From the NCBI GenBank assembly GCA_965243545.1, contig OZ251573.1, positions 2,666,001-2,730,000 on the forward strand: DNA of 64,000 nt. Direction: 5' to 3'. Shown here one piece after another: positions 8,384-16,882 of this stretch. The position numbers were made by a program, and so were the translations under genes. The DNA is from CATQHW01 sp965243545. GTDB taxonomy: Bacteria; Spirochaetota; Spirochaetia; SZUA-6; Bin103. Below the pieces are notes generated by a model. The model was given only the letters and a program-made list of their open reading frames with translations. It was not told where the DNA came from and searched no databases. The number at the start of each line of letters is the position of its first letter. Positions within the stretch are counted from its first letter, which is position 1.

Positions 8384-9343
8384 TCACGCCGCCAGCAGAC
8401 CGTCGAAGTAGTCGATCGTACGCCACAGGCCGTCTTCGAGCGGGGTGCTCGACGTCCAGCCCAACGTGTCACGGGCCAGGGTCACGTCCGGCCGGCGGCG
8501 ATTTGGGTCGTCCGCCGGCCGATCGCTACGGACGATGGGAGACTTCGACCCGGTCAGCCGGACCACCGTCTCCGCCAAGTCGCCGATGGTGACCTCCCGG
8601 TCGTTGCCCAGGTTGATCGGCCCCGTGACGCCGTCCGCGCTGTCCATCAGCCGGATCAGCCCCTCCACCAGGTCGTCCACGTAGCAGAACGAGCGCGTCT
8701 GCCCGCCGTCGCCGTGCAAGGTGATCGGATGGTTGCGGAGCGCCTGCACGATGAAGGTAGAGACCACCCGGCCGTCGTGCATGGCCATGCGCGGACCGTA
8801 CGTATTGAAGATGCGCGCCACCTTGACGGTCAGACGATGCTGGCGGTGATAGTCGAAGAACAGCGTCTCCGCGCAGCGCTTGCCTTCGTCGTAGCAGGAT
8901 CGCGGGCCGATCGGGTTGACGTGGCCCCAATAGTCTTCGGTCTGCGGATGGACCGCCGGGTCGCCGTACACCTCGCTGGTGGATGCCTGCAGAATCGGCG
9001 CCCGCAGCCGTTTGGCAAGGCCGAGCATGTTGATGGCGCCGTGCACGCAGGTCTTTACGGTCTGCACCGGGTCGTGTTGATAGTGCCGCGGGGACGCCGG
9101 GCACGCCAAGTTGAAGATCCGGTCGGTCTCCACGTAGAGCGGAAAGGTGACGTCGTGGCGTATCGCCTCGAACCGGGGGTCGGCCAGCGCCGTCGTCAGG
9201 TTGCCGCGCTGGCCGGTGTAGTAGTTGTCCACGCACAGCACTTCCCGGTTCGGGTCCTGCAGCAGCCGATCGCACAGATGCGAGCCCACGAAGCCGGCGC
9301 CGCCGGTCACCAGTACGCGTTGCGGTCCTGTCATCACCCACAC
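8384..9343 (-). CDS. UDP-glucuronate decarboxylase-like SDR epimerase
   Basis: A 319-residue extended short-chain dehydrogenase. The NAD-binding TGGAGFVGSH is at the N-terminus, the catalytic tyrosine-lysine pair is in CYDEGKR, and the blocks ACPASPRHYQ, NMLGLAKR, STSEVYGDP, NPIGPR and RIFNTYGPRM match UDP-glucuronate decarboxylases (UXS), which make UDP-xylose for surface polysaccharide. The start could be GTG at 9343 or ATG at 9334. The former lies six bases after a TATCAT hexamer. It diverges from the ATPase gene with only 14 bp between start codons. No other glycan genes are adjacent. Confidence 0.88.
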   Translation of the reverse strand: MWVMTGPQRVLVTGGAGFVGSHLCDRLLQDPNREVLCVDNYYTGQRGNLTTALADPRFEAIRHDVTFPLYVETDRIFNLACPASPRHYQHDPVQTVKTCVHGAINMLGLAKRLRAPILQASTSEVYGDPAVHPQTEDYWGHVNPIGPRSCYDEGKRCAETLFFDYHRQHRLTVKVARIFNTYGPRMAMHDGRVVSTFIVQALRNHPITLHGDGGQTRSFCYVDDLVEGLIRLMDSADGVTGPINLGNDREVTIGDLAETVVRLTGSKSPIVRSDRPADDPNRRRPDVTLARDTLGWTSSTPLEDGLWRTIDYFDGLLAA

Positions 9344-9357
9344 GGTACCATGATACC
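9344..9357. promoter_or_regulatory. Overlapping divergent -10 elements in a near-palindrome
   Basis: The whole gap between two divergent start codons is GGTACCATGATACC, palindromic except for one pair. Reading forward, TACCAT is followed by six bases and then ATG; reading backward, TATCAT is followed by six bases and then GTG. If these are -10 elements, both transcripts would start at or near their start codons. Good -35 matches were not found at standard spacing, so this is a hypothesis. Confidence 0.35.
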
Positions 9358-10917
9358 ATGCCCGGCGCCATGCAACGCAGGAAGCTGCCGACCGGCATCC
9401 AGACCTTCCGTGAGATCCGCGAGGACGACTGCTACTACGTCGACAAGACCGCCTTCATCGATCGTCTGGTGCGGGACGGCAAGCACTACTTCCTGTCCCG
9501 GCCCCGCCGCTTCGGCAAGAGCCTGCTGGTCGACACCATCAAGGAGCTGTTCGAGGGGAGCGAGGAGCTGTTTCGCGGCCTGCGCGTCCACGACCGCTGG
9601 GATTGGTCGGTGCGCCATCCGGTGGTGCGGCTCGACTTCGCGGCCGGCCGCTACCGGGAGCCGGGCCTGCTGGACGACACCGTCATGGAACAGCTCGCCG
9701 CGATCGAGCGGCGCGCGGGCGTGGCCGGCCAGTACCGGACGGCCCCGGGGCGGCTGGGACACCTGTTGGAAACACTGCACGCGCAGTCCGGGCAGCGGGT
9801 GGCGGTGCTGGTCGACGAATACGACAAGCCGATCCTGGACACGCTGGAGCGGAAGGAGCTGGCGCGCGCCAACCGCGGCTACCTGCAGGAACTCTACTCG
9901 ACCATCAAGTCGTGCGACGCCCACGTGACGTTCGCGTTGCTCACCGGCGTGAGCAAGTTCTCCAAGGTGAGTCTGTTCTCCGGCCCCAACAACCTCACCG
10001 ACATCACGCTCGATCCGCGCTACTCGGCGATCTGCGGCTACACGGAAGCCGACCTGGACACCGTGTTCGCGCCGGAGCTGCCGGGCCTGGACCGGGACGA
10101 GATCCGCGACTGGTACAACGGATACAACTGGCGCGGCGACGACCGCGTCTACAACCCGTTCGACATCCTCCTGCTGTTCAACAGCCGGGAGTTCGCCGCG
10201 CACTGGTTCGAGACCGGCACGCCGACCTTTCTGATCGACACGTTGATTGAGCGCGGCGTCGCCTCGCCGGCGCTGGACGGGATGATGGCCGGCGCCGATT
10301 TGCTGTCCGCGTTCGACGTGGACGAGATGGAACCGGAGGCGCTGCTGTTTCAGACCGGCTATCTGACCATCCTGGACGTCGAACGTTCGGCGCGCGGGCC
10401 GCGCTACCGGTTGGGCTATCCGAACCGCGAAGTGCGGCTCGGCCTGAACGAACGCCTGTTGCGGGCGCTGGCGCCCAACGCGGCGCGCCGGATGGCGCAG
10501 GACAGCGCGTTGGAGCGGGTGTTGGCGGCGAACGACTTTGCCGGACTGGAAAAGCTGTTCCGCGCATTCTTCGCCGGCATCCCCTACGAGTGGCACACCC
10601 GCAACGACGTGGCGCGGTACGAAGGCTACTACGCCAGCGTCTGCTATTCCTGGTTCGCGGCCCTGGGACTGGACGTCACGGTGGAGGATTCGAGCAGCCG
10701 CGGGCTGGTCGACCTGGCGGTGCGTCACGGCGGCAACGTCTACCTGTTCGAGTTCAAGGTGGTGGAAATGGAGCCGGAGGGCGGCGCGCTGGAGCAGCTG
10801 CAGGCGCGCGGCTACGCCGACAAGTACCGCGCCGGCGGCGAGCCGATCCACCTGATCGGCGTGGAGTTCAGCCGCGCGGAGCGCAACATCGCCGCCTTCG
10901 AGGTGGCCGCCGGCTGA
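9358..10917 (+). CDS. AAA-ATPase-like protein with C-terminal PD-(D/E)XK nuclease-like domain
   Basis: A 519-residue protein of the AAA-ATPase_like/PDDEXK_9 family common in Bacteroidetes, clostridia and spirochaetes. The N-terminal block IREDDCYYVDKT leads into the P-loop-like SRPRRFGKSLL (residues 47-57). The Walker B-like segment is VAVLVDEYDKPI, and LLTGVSKFSKVSLFS follows. The C-terminal 100 residues hold the nuclease-like core: GLVDLAVR, then YLFEFKV with the E-x-K element, then LEQLQARGYADKY. Cellular function of the family is unknown; mobile or defence roles have been proposed. It overlaps no neighbour and is probably monocistronic. Confidence 0.85.
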   Translation: MPGAMQRRKLPTGIQTFREIREDDCYYVDKTAFIDRLVRDGKHYFLSRPRRFGKSLLVDTIKELFEGSEELFRGLRVHDRWDWSVRHPVVRLDFAAGRYREPGLLDDTVMEQLAAIERRAGVAGQYRTAPGRLGHLLETLHAQSGQRVAVLVDEYDKPILDTLERKELARANRGYLQELYSTIKSCDAHVTFALLTGVSKFSKVSLFSGPNNLTDITLDPRYSAICGYTEADLDTVFAPELPGLDRDEIRDWYNGYNWRGDDRVYNPFDILLLFNSREFAAHWFETGTPTFLIDTLIERGVASPALDGMMAGADLLSAFDVDEMEPEALLFQTGYLTILDVERSARGPRYRLGYPNREVRLGLNERLLRALAPNAARRMAQDSALERVLAANDFAGLEKLFRAFFAGIPYEWHTRNDVARYEGYYASVCYSWFAALGLDVTVEDSSSRGLVDLAVRHGGNVYLFEFKVVEMEPEGGALEQLQARGYADKYRAGGEPIHLIGVEFSRAERNIAAFEVAAG

Positions 10918-11073
10918 CGGCGGCGCCGGACCGGCGACCCGTTATCGACACGCAGCGCGCAGCCGGGCTACCCTGCGGCCGGAACCGAGGCGCGGCCGAC
11001 AGGGGCCGGCGTGGTCGACCAAACCGGCCCCCGCGCCTCCGCGGACCAACCCAAGAAGGTGGATGACTGAACG

Positions 11074-11871
11074 ATGAAGATCGAACGATACGTTCCCGGC
11101 GCGCCGTGCTGGGTCGACCTGGCGACGACCGATCAGGAGGCGGCCAAGGCATTCTACGGCGAACTGCTGGGCTGGACTTACGAGGACAGGCCGATGGACC
11201 AGGAGGGAAAGCAGCTCTACAGCATGGCGCTCCTCGGAGACCGCTACGCCGCGGCCATTTACACCCAGCAGGAAGAGCAACGGCAGGGGGGCATGCCCCC
11301 GTACTGGGGCGTGCACCTGAGCGTGGAGGACGTCGCCGCCACCGGGGGGCGCGTCAGCGAGCTCGGCGGCAAGCTCCTCATGGGGCCGGTCGACGTGTTC
11401 GAGTCGGGACGCTCGGCGGCCATCAATGACTCCACCGGCGCCGCGGTCATGCTCTGGCAGCCGCGCACGCACGTCGGCGCGGGCGTGAAGTACGAACCCG
11501 GCGCCATCTGCTGGTGCGAACTGATGACCACCGATCCCGGCGCCGCCACCGGCTTCTACACCGCCCTGTTCGGGATGGAGAGCGAGCGCACCACCATGGA
11601 GAACGGAGTGGAGTACACGGTGCTGAAGGCCGGCGATGACTTCGCCGCCGGGATCATGGCGCTGCCGGAGGAGCTGCGCGCCATGCAGGTGCCGCCGCAC
11701 TGGGCCGTCTATTTTCAAGTCGCCGACGTGGATGCCGCGGTCGCCGCGGTCACCGCCAAGGGCGGCGGCGTCAACCTGCCCCCGACCGACATACCGACCG
11801 TCGGCCGCATCGCCGCGGTGCGCGACCCGCAGGGCGCCAGCTTCAGTTTGATGTCGCCTGAGACCACGTAG
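11074..11871 (+). CDS. VOC family protein with two glyoxalase-like domains
   Basis: A 265-residue protein made of two VOC (glyoxalase/bleomycin-resistance) domains. Domain 1 covers about residues 1-130 (from PGAPCWVDLATTDQEAAKAFY) and domain 2 about 138-262 (from PGAICWCELMTTDPGAATGFY). The duplicated layout and sequence style resemble the actinobacterial CFP32/Rv0577 group. Substrate is unknown and the metal ligands are not fully recognisable. The 156-base gap upstream contains no gene; AAGAAGGTGG lies shortly before the start as a possible ribosome site. The gene converges with the deoxyribosyltransferase. Confidence 0.85.
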   Translation: MKIERYVPGAPCWVDLATTDQEAAKAFYGELLGWTYEDRPMDQEGKQLYSMALLGDRYAAAIYTQQEEQRQGGMPPYWGVHLSVEDVAATGGRVSELGGKLLMGPVDVFESGRSAAINDSTGAAVMLWQPRTHVGAGVKYEPGAICWCELMTTDPGAATGFYTALFGMESERTTMENGVEYTVLKAGDDFAAGIMALPEELRAMQVPPHWAVYFQVADVDAAVAAVTAKGGGVNLPPTDIPTVGRIAAVRDPQGASFSLMSPETT

Positions 11872-11906
11872 CGGTGCGCCGCAGTCTACTCTACCGACCG
11901 GCGATT

Positions 11907-12380
11907 TCACCCATGCGGGGAGGATAGCCAACGGGCCAGCGCCTTGCCGGGGTCGGCGATGTCCGCCACCGACTCATACCAGTAGTCCTTCCAGCCCTGC
12001 TCCGGCAGTCCGGTGAAGAGCATCAGGTTGAGCGGATACTCCTCGCTGTCGGTGCAGCGCCGGAAGTCGTCACGGAACAGGAACACCGCCTTCTTCCAGG
12101 CGATCGCCAGCCCGAGCTCGACCATGACCCCCTCGTCCGGCGGACAGCCGTTGACCACCGCGAACAGCCCGTCGGCGTCGCGCACGTCGCGCAGGTCGGC
12201 CTGCCCGATGCGGTAGGCCCAGCCGGCCGCGGAGCGGTCGACCTGGTTGTTGCGCGCGAACGGTTCCCACACCTCCGCCCCCGCGGCGGTCAGCGCCCGG
12301 ACCAGCGCGGGCAGCGGCCCGTCGCGCTGCTGCGCCGAGAACCCGTACGGATTGGCCAGATAGAGGCGCTTGCGCTTCAT
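11907..12380 (-). CDS. Nucleoside 2-deoxyribosyltransferase family protein
   Basis: A 157-residue protein of the PF05014 family, which moves or removes the deoxyribose of nucleosides or nucleotides. The N-terminal strand YLANPYGFS, the ADLRDVRDADGLFAVV block and the catalytic glutamate E88 in GVMVELGLAIAWKK are visible. A ribosome site AAGGAGG lies six bases before the ATG at 12380 and directly against an ATG at 12386, so I chose 12380. The gene begins 14 bases after the stop of the EndoQ/UvrD fusion and is almost certainly cotranscribed with it, suggesting a link to handling of abnormal deoxynucleotides; that link is inference. Confidence 0.8.
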   Translation of the reverse strand: MKRKRLYLANPYGFSAQQRDGPLPALVRALTAAGAEVWEPFARNNQVDRSAAGWAYRIGQADLRDVRDADGLFAVVNGCPPDEGVMVELGLAIAWKKAVFLFRDDFRRCTDSEEYPLNLMLFTGLPEQGWKDYWYESVADIADPGKALARWLSSPHG

Positions 12381-12394
12381 GTCCATCCTCCTTG

Positions 12395-15300
12395 TCACGT
12401 CACGTCCCGGAATAGCGGCAGTTGCCCGGCGCCGGCCGATTCGGCCGGCCGGGGGCGGGGCGCCGCCGCGCTGGCGGCGCGGAGCGCGGCCTCTATGTCC
12501 CGGACGAACCCGGACAGGCGGTGCTCCGCGGTGCGGCCGAACAACAGGCGGCGCGCCGCGTGGGTCAGGATCAGCCGCCGCCGGGCGCGGGTCATGCCGA
12601 CGTAGAAGAGCCGCCGCTCCTCGGCCGGGTCGGTGTCCCGATGCGGCGTCCGGTACGGCAGCAGCCCCTCTTCGCAGCCGACGATGAACACCACCGGAAA
12701 CTCCAGGCCCTTGGACGCATGCAGGCTCATCAGGGTCACCCGGTCGGCGCGCCGGTCGTACCGGTCGGTTTCGCTCTGCAACGCCATCGCGGTCAGGAAG
12801 TCCCGCAGGCGGCAGCCGAAGGGACCGGCGGCGCGCTGCAGACCGGCGATCCGGTCCTGTTCGGCGGCGCCGCCGGCCGCGCCTGACAGCTCGGCCCAAC
12901 CGGCGGCCGCAGCCCGGACGCGCTCGGCGACCGGCGCTGCGGTCCCGGCCGCGGCGCGGAGTCGGGCCGCCGCGCCGGTCACCGCCGCCTCGCGCGCGCC
13001 GGCGCCGTGCACGACCCGCAGGCGGTGCAGCGCGCTGCCGGGCGTGAGCGTCAGCCACAGCAGGGAGAGGACTTCCCGCACCGGCCGCTCCTCCGCCGCG
13101 GCGGCCCCACCGGTGGTCTGGTACGGGATGCCGGAACGGTCGAACGCCTCCTGCAGCGGCTCCGCCTGGGCGTTGAGCCGGTACAGCACGGCGAAGTCCC
13201 CGAACGCCAAGTGCTCGGCCGCCTGGTCGTCGTCGACGCGGCCGGAGTCGAGCGAGAAGTAGCTGGTGCCGCCCACCAACCGCTCCACCTGATGGACCAC
13301 GAACTCGGCTTCCGCCCGGTCGGTGGGGGCGCGGTGGACGTCGACCTTCACCGGCGCGGCCGCCCGTTCGGCAAGGTCGGCGATCAGCGCCGCCTCGCCG
13401 GGCTCTGCCCCGCGCGCGATCACCTGCGCGGCGGCGTCCAGGATCGCCTGCGGCGAGCGGTAGTTGCGATCCAGCCGGAGCTGCCGGGCGCCGGGAAAGT
13501 CGCCCGCGAACGACAGGAAGTAGCGGTGATCGGCGCCGCGAAAGCCGTAGATCGCCTGGTTCGGGTCGCCGATGACGCAGATATTTGCGCCGCCTGCGGC
13601 CAGCAGCTGCAGCAGGCGGTGCTGCGCGGCGTTCACGTCCTGGTATTCGTCGACCGAGATCCATCGGAACCGTCCCTGCAGGGCGCGCAGGACGCCGGGC
13701 TCGGCTTCCAGCAGCCGCACCGTGCGAAAGATCAGGTCATCGAGGTCGAGCGCGCCGGCCGCCGCCAGCGCGGCGTCGTACCGGTCCCGTATGTCGGCGA
13801 GATCCGGCGCCCCCGGCTCCTCCGGCGCGTCGGCCAGCAGGTTCTTGCCGGCCGAGATCGCGTCCAGCGCCCGGCGGACGCCGGCGGCCGACAGCTCCGG
13901 CGCACTCCGCTTCAGCAGGTCGCGCCGGTCCCGGTCGTCGGCGATGGCGAACGCCGCGTCGATGCCGGCCGCCGCCCCGAATTCGCGGAGCACGGCGGCG
14001 CCGAGCTGATGGAACGTGCCGGCGGTGATCCCGTCCGCCCGGCCGCCGCCGAGCATCCCGGCCAGCCGTTCGCGCATCTCCCGGGCCGCCGTATTGGTAA
14101 AGGTGAGCGCCAGCACCGACGCCGGCGGCGCTCCCAGATGATCGATCAGATACGCGATCCGGGCCGTGAGCGTGCGCGTCTTGCCGGTGCCGGGTCCGGC
14201 GACGATCGCCAACGGGCGGCCGGTCTCCAGCACCGCCTCCCGTTGCGACGGGTTGAGGCCGGCGGCCCATGCGTCCGTCCCCCGCGGCGCGGCGGCCCGG
14301 TGACCGGGCGCCCGGTCACCGGCGGCCGGGACGGCGCCGCCGGGAGCGGACCGGCCCCGGTGGCCCGATCCGCCGGCAGCCCCGTCAGTGACGGCGCTGG
14401 CCCGGCCGCCGGGCACGGGCGGCAAGGAAACCGGCGGCGCCGGATCGGCGAGCCCGGTATCCGTGTGCTCCGAATCGGCGTGCGCTGGCGTTTCGCCGGC
14501 GAACATGCCGAGTTGGAACGCCGACGCCCGGTCCGCCTCTCTGTCGAACAGGCGGATGACGCCGTATTCGCCGTCATAACCCGCCTGGGTCCGCACCTCG
14601 CCGGCGCGCATCCGCCGGACGCCTTCCGCCAGCAGCTCGCCGCCGCCGGCGGCGAGCTCCTCCGGCGGCGCGTCCTGCAGGATCGTCAGCTCCGGACCGA
14701 GCCGCTGCAGCAGGCGGTGGTACTCCGCCTGCACGCGCTTGCTGTTGGGGCCGGCGCCCATCATCTCGGAAAGCGCTTCCGGCAGCGGTATGAGCCGAGC
14801 GAACGGGCCGGCCGAATCCGGACGCGCGCCGGGCGGGCGGTCGGCCAGCTCCTCGGTCCGGTGGGAGACGCCGACCGTCACCGCCTTGCCGCACGCCGGG
14901 CAGCGTCCGCCGCGTGCGATCGTGGTGCCCGGCTCCCAGCGCACCCCGCACTTGCGATGCCCGTCCAGGTGGTACTTGCCCTCCTCCGGAAAGAACTCGA
15001 TCGTGCCGCGATACCCGGCGGCGGCGCCGCCGGCGAGCGCGCCGAACAGCGCGTCATAACTCAACTCGGTGTCGAACGCGGTCGCCTCCCGCGCCAGTTT
15101 GGGCGGCGAGTGCGCGTCGGAACTGGAGATCAGCGTGTAGCGGTCGAGCCAGGAGACGCGCCAATTCATCGGCGGATCGGAGGAGAGGCCGGTCTCCACC
15201 GCAAAGACGTGCGGCGTCAGGTCGGCGAAGCACTCCTCCACCGAATCGAAGCCGGACCGGGAGCCGAGGACGGAGAACCACGGCGTCCAGATGTGGGCGG

Positions 15301-15784
15301 GGATCAGATGGCAGCGGTCATCCGCCCCCAGCACGATCTCAAGCAGATCGCGGCTGTCCAGACCCAGGATCGGCCGCCCGTCCGAGCGGATGTTGCCGAT
15401 CTTTTCGAGCGCCGCCTGCAGGTTCGCGGTCGTCTCGAACGAGGGGCAGAAGACGATGTTGTGCACCTTGCGGGTGCGGTCGCGCTTCTTGTAGATGTTG
15501 CTGATCTCGCCGCCGATCAGGAAGCGGACCGTGCCTCGGCAGGAGCCGGGCACTTCCGCCGCCATCGCCTCCGCGAACTGCGGCCGCAACCGGAACAGGC
15601 CCGCTTCGGCGGGTTCGAGCTTGTCGCGCATCTCGGCCAGCCAGCCGGGATGGGCGACGTCGCCGGTGGCGACCACCTGCACCCCCTTGAGCTGCGCCCA
15701 CTTCCACAGGTGCTCAAGCGTCAGGTCGCGGCTGGTGGCGCGCGAATAGTGCGAGTGCAGGTGCAGGTCGGCGACCAGCCGCAT
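12395..15784 (-). CDS. EndoQ-like PHP endonuclease fused to UvrD/Rep-type helicase
   Basis: An 1129-residue fusion. Residues 1 to about 420 resemble endonuclease Q, which nicks DNA 5' of deaminated bases. They show DLHLHSHYS (metal ligands H8, H10), GGEISNIYKK, IPAHIWTPWFS, SSSDAH and a zinc-binding-like segment with C279, C295 and C298. A low-complexity linker (about 425-505) follows. From about residue 508 there is a complete superfamily 1A helicase: Walker A GPGTGKT at 530-536, FTNTAAREM, VDEYQDVN, GDPNQAIYGFRGAD, RNYRSPQ, SLHASKGLEF and VGMTRARRR. Predicted role: nick at uracil or hypoxanthine and unwind from the nick. The start is the ATG giving MRLVADLHLH. It lies downstream of tRNA-Gln and is followed by the deoxyribosyltransferase gene. 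Confidence 0.88.
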   Translation of the reverse strand: MRLVADLHLHSHYSRATSRDLTLEHLWKWAQLKGVQVVATGDVAHPGWLAEMRDKLEPAEAGLFRLRPQFAEAMAAEVPGSCRGTVRFLIGGEISNIYKKRDRTRKVHNIVFCPSFETTANLQAALEKIGNIRSDGRPILGLDSRDLLEIVLGADDRCHLIPAHIWTPWFSVLGSRSGFDSVEECFADLTPHVFAVETGLSSDPPMNWRVSWLDRYTLISSSDAHSPPKLAREATAFDTELSYDALFGALAGGAAAGYRGTIEFFPEEGKYHLDGHRKCGVRWEPGTTIARGGRCPACGKAVTVGVSHRTEELADRPPGARPDSAGPFARLIPLPEALSEMMGAGPNSKRVQAEYHRLLQRLGPELTILQDAPPEELAAGGGELLAEGVRRMRAGEVRTQAGYDGEYGVIRLFDREADRASAFQLGMFAGETPAHADSEHTDTGLADPAPPVSLPPVPGGRASAVTDGAAGGSGHRGRSAPGGAVPAAGDRAPGHRAAAPRGTDAWAAGLNPSQREAVLETGRPLAIVAGPGTGKTRTLTARIAYLIDHLGAPPASVLALTFTNTAAREMRERLAGMLGGGRADGITAGTFHQLGAAVLREFGAAAGIDAAFAIADDRDRRDLLKRSAPELSAAGVRRALDAISAGKNLLADAPEEPGAPDLADIRDRYDAALAAAGALDLDDLIFRTVRLLEAEPGVLRALQGRFRWISVDEYQDVNAAQHRLLQLLAAGGANICVIGDPNQAIYGFRGADHRYFLSFAGDFPGARQLRLDRNYRSPQAILDAAAQVIARGAEPGEAALIADLAERAAAPVKVDVHRAPTDRAEAEFVVHQVERLVGGTSYFSLDSGRVDDDQAAEHLAFGDFAVLYRLNAQAEPLQEAFDRSGIPYQTTGGAAAAEERPVREVLSLLWLTLTPGSALHRLRVVHGAGAREAAVTGAAARLRAAAGTAAPVAERVRAAAAGWAELSGAAGGAAEQDRIAGLQRAAGPFGCRLRDFLTAMALQSETDRYDRRADRVTLMSLHASKGLEFPVVFIVGCEEGLLPYRTPHRDTDPAEERRLFYVGMTRARRRLILTHAARRLLFGRTAEHRLSGFVRDIEAALRAASAAAPRPRPAESAGAGQLPLFRDVT

Positions 15785-15790
15785 GGCGGC

Positions 15791-15820
15791 AGTATGGCAA
15801 AAGCGCCGCGTCCCTGCCGA
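15791..15820 (-). promoter_or_regulatory. Putative leaderless promoter of the EndoQ/UvrD gene
   Basis: On the minus strand TCGGCA (15820-15815), an 18-bp spacer and CATACT (15796-15791) are followed by only six bases before the ATG at 15784. No ribosome site is visible, so the transcript would be leaderless. The -35 match is weak. Confidence 0.35.
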
Positions 15821-15823
15821 TTA

Positions 15824-15895
15824 CTTCCCGGGGAGGACTCGAACCCCCACAACAAGAGCCAGAATCTTGGGTGCTACCAATTACACAACCGGGAA
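15824..15895 (-). tRNA. tRNA-Gln (anticodon CTG)
   Basis: A 72-base cloverleaf on the minus strand. The acceptor arm TTCCCGG pairs with CCGGGAA (discriminator G). The D arm is GTGT/GCAC and the anticodon stem CAAGA/TCTTG encloses the loop TTCTGGC with anticodon CTG. The T arm GGGGG/CCTCC encloses TTCGAGT. The 3' CCA is not encoded. It lies 18 bases after the lipoprotein gene and about 40 bases before the EndoQ/UvrD gene, so it may be processed from a longer transcript. Confidence 0.93.
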
Positions 15896-15913
15896 CCGCG
15901 GTACCGAAAGCTA

Positions 15914-16882
15914 TCAGGTTCCGGCCGGCCGGTCAACGTATTCGGCAGCGCCATCCGGCAGCGGCGCGGCGCCGCCCCAGCGGAGCACGCTCCGATGCTC
16001 GGCGCGCCCGCCGCCGGCCGTCCCCGCGTCCCCGCCGCCAGGGACGCCATAGAGCGCGAGCAGCGCTCCGGGCAGGTCATCGTCGATCGAGCACAGCACC
16101 GCGTCGGCCAGCGGCCGCGCCGTCCCGTCGCCGGCAAGCCCCCAGTTCGTCACGATCGCCCGCATCCCGCGGCCGCGCATGGCTTTCAGCCCGTCGGCGG
16201 TGAGCGGGCCGGCGCGCAACAGCACGGTGGTGACCCCTCCGCGGCCGAGCTCCTCGACCAGCCGGCGCACCTCGCCCCCGTCGCGCGTGGAAAGCAGCCG
16301 GCGGTGGTCGATCAAGGCGCGCCCGCCGCCTGCGGCGTACCCTTCGCGGAACGCGGCGATCTCCCGTTCGTTGCGCCCGCCGGCGCTGATGATCCCGACC
16401 GCGCCGTCCGGTTCGATCAGCGCCAGCACCCGGCCGGCGCGCCGGTGACCGTCGCCGCGCGCAAAGCGGAGCTCGGTCACGTTTGGCGGCAACGGCGGCG
16501 ATGCCGCGCCATCCGCGCCGGCGTCGTCGAGCCGGAACGCCACGAACTCCACGCCGGCGAACGCCGGCGCGATCCGGTCGATTTCGAGCGCCAGCAGCGG
16601 CCCCACCACCACGCCCCGATAGGTACGCTCGGTCAGCAGTTCCTCCAGCTCGCGCACCGGCGCCCGTTCGGACCGCGCCTGCCGCACCTCGAAGCGGCGG
16701 TCCGCCTGCCGCCCGGCCGGCGCTAGCCGCTCGGCCAGCGATTCGCCGTCGAGCGCGCCCCAGAGCGGCGCCTCCAGGAAGACCAGATCGGTGGCCGGCC
16801 GGGCGCATCCGGCCAGCCCCCCCGCCGCGGCCGTCAACGCAGCCACGGCAAGCGCCGCCGCCCGGGCGCGACGCCCGTTCAC
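15914..16882 (-). CDS. BMP-like periplasmic-binding-fold lipoprotein
   Basis: A 322-residue lipoprotein. The signal peptide ends in a lipobox LAGC near residue 24. The mature part has a type I periplasmic-binding-protein character: alternating strands and helices, a GIISAGG segment and a long inter-lobe region, reminiscent of the BMP/PnrA-type nucleoside receptors and related spirochaetal lipoproteins. The resemblance is at fold level and the ligand is not established. The start is the GTG at 16882, overlapping the stop of the membrane-protein gene by four bases. Presence in a guaA-purB operon is compatible with purine salvage, but no transporter ATPase is nearby. Confidence 0.6.
   Translation of the reverse strand: MNGRRARAAALAVAALTAAAGGLAGCARPATDLVFLEAPLWGALDGESLAERLAPAGRQADRRFEVRQARSERAPVRELEELLTERTYRGVVVGPLLALEIDRIAPAFAGVEFVAFRLDDAGADGAASPPLPPNVTELRFARGDGHRRAGRVLALIEPDGAVGIISAGGRNEREIAAFREGYAAGGGRALIDHRRLLSTRDGGEVRRLVEELGRGGVTTVLLRAGPLTADGLKAMRGRGMRAIVTNWGLAGDGTARPLADAVLCSIDDDLPGALLALYGVPGGGDAGTAGGGRAEHRSVLRWGGAAPLPDGAAEYVDRPAGT

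Noticed and set aside
11907..13664. A 585-codon frame suggesting a fusion upstream of the deoxyribosyltransferase
   Set aside because: Only the last 157 codons look like a protein family; the rest is an out-of-frame reading of the helicase gene. A ribosome site fixes the start at 12380.
13007..16726. A 1239-codon plus-strand open frame opposite the helicase and lipoprotein genes
   Set aside because: It is antisense to well-supported genes, its translation is Arg/Gly/Pro-rich low complexity, and it runs through the tRNA. It arises from GC-rich codon bias.
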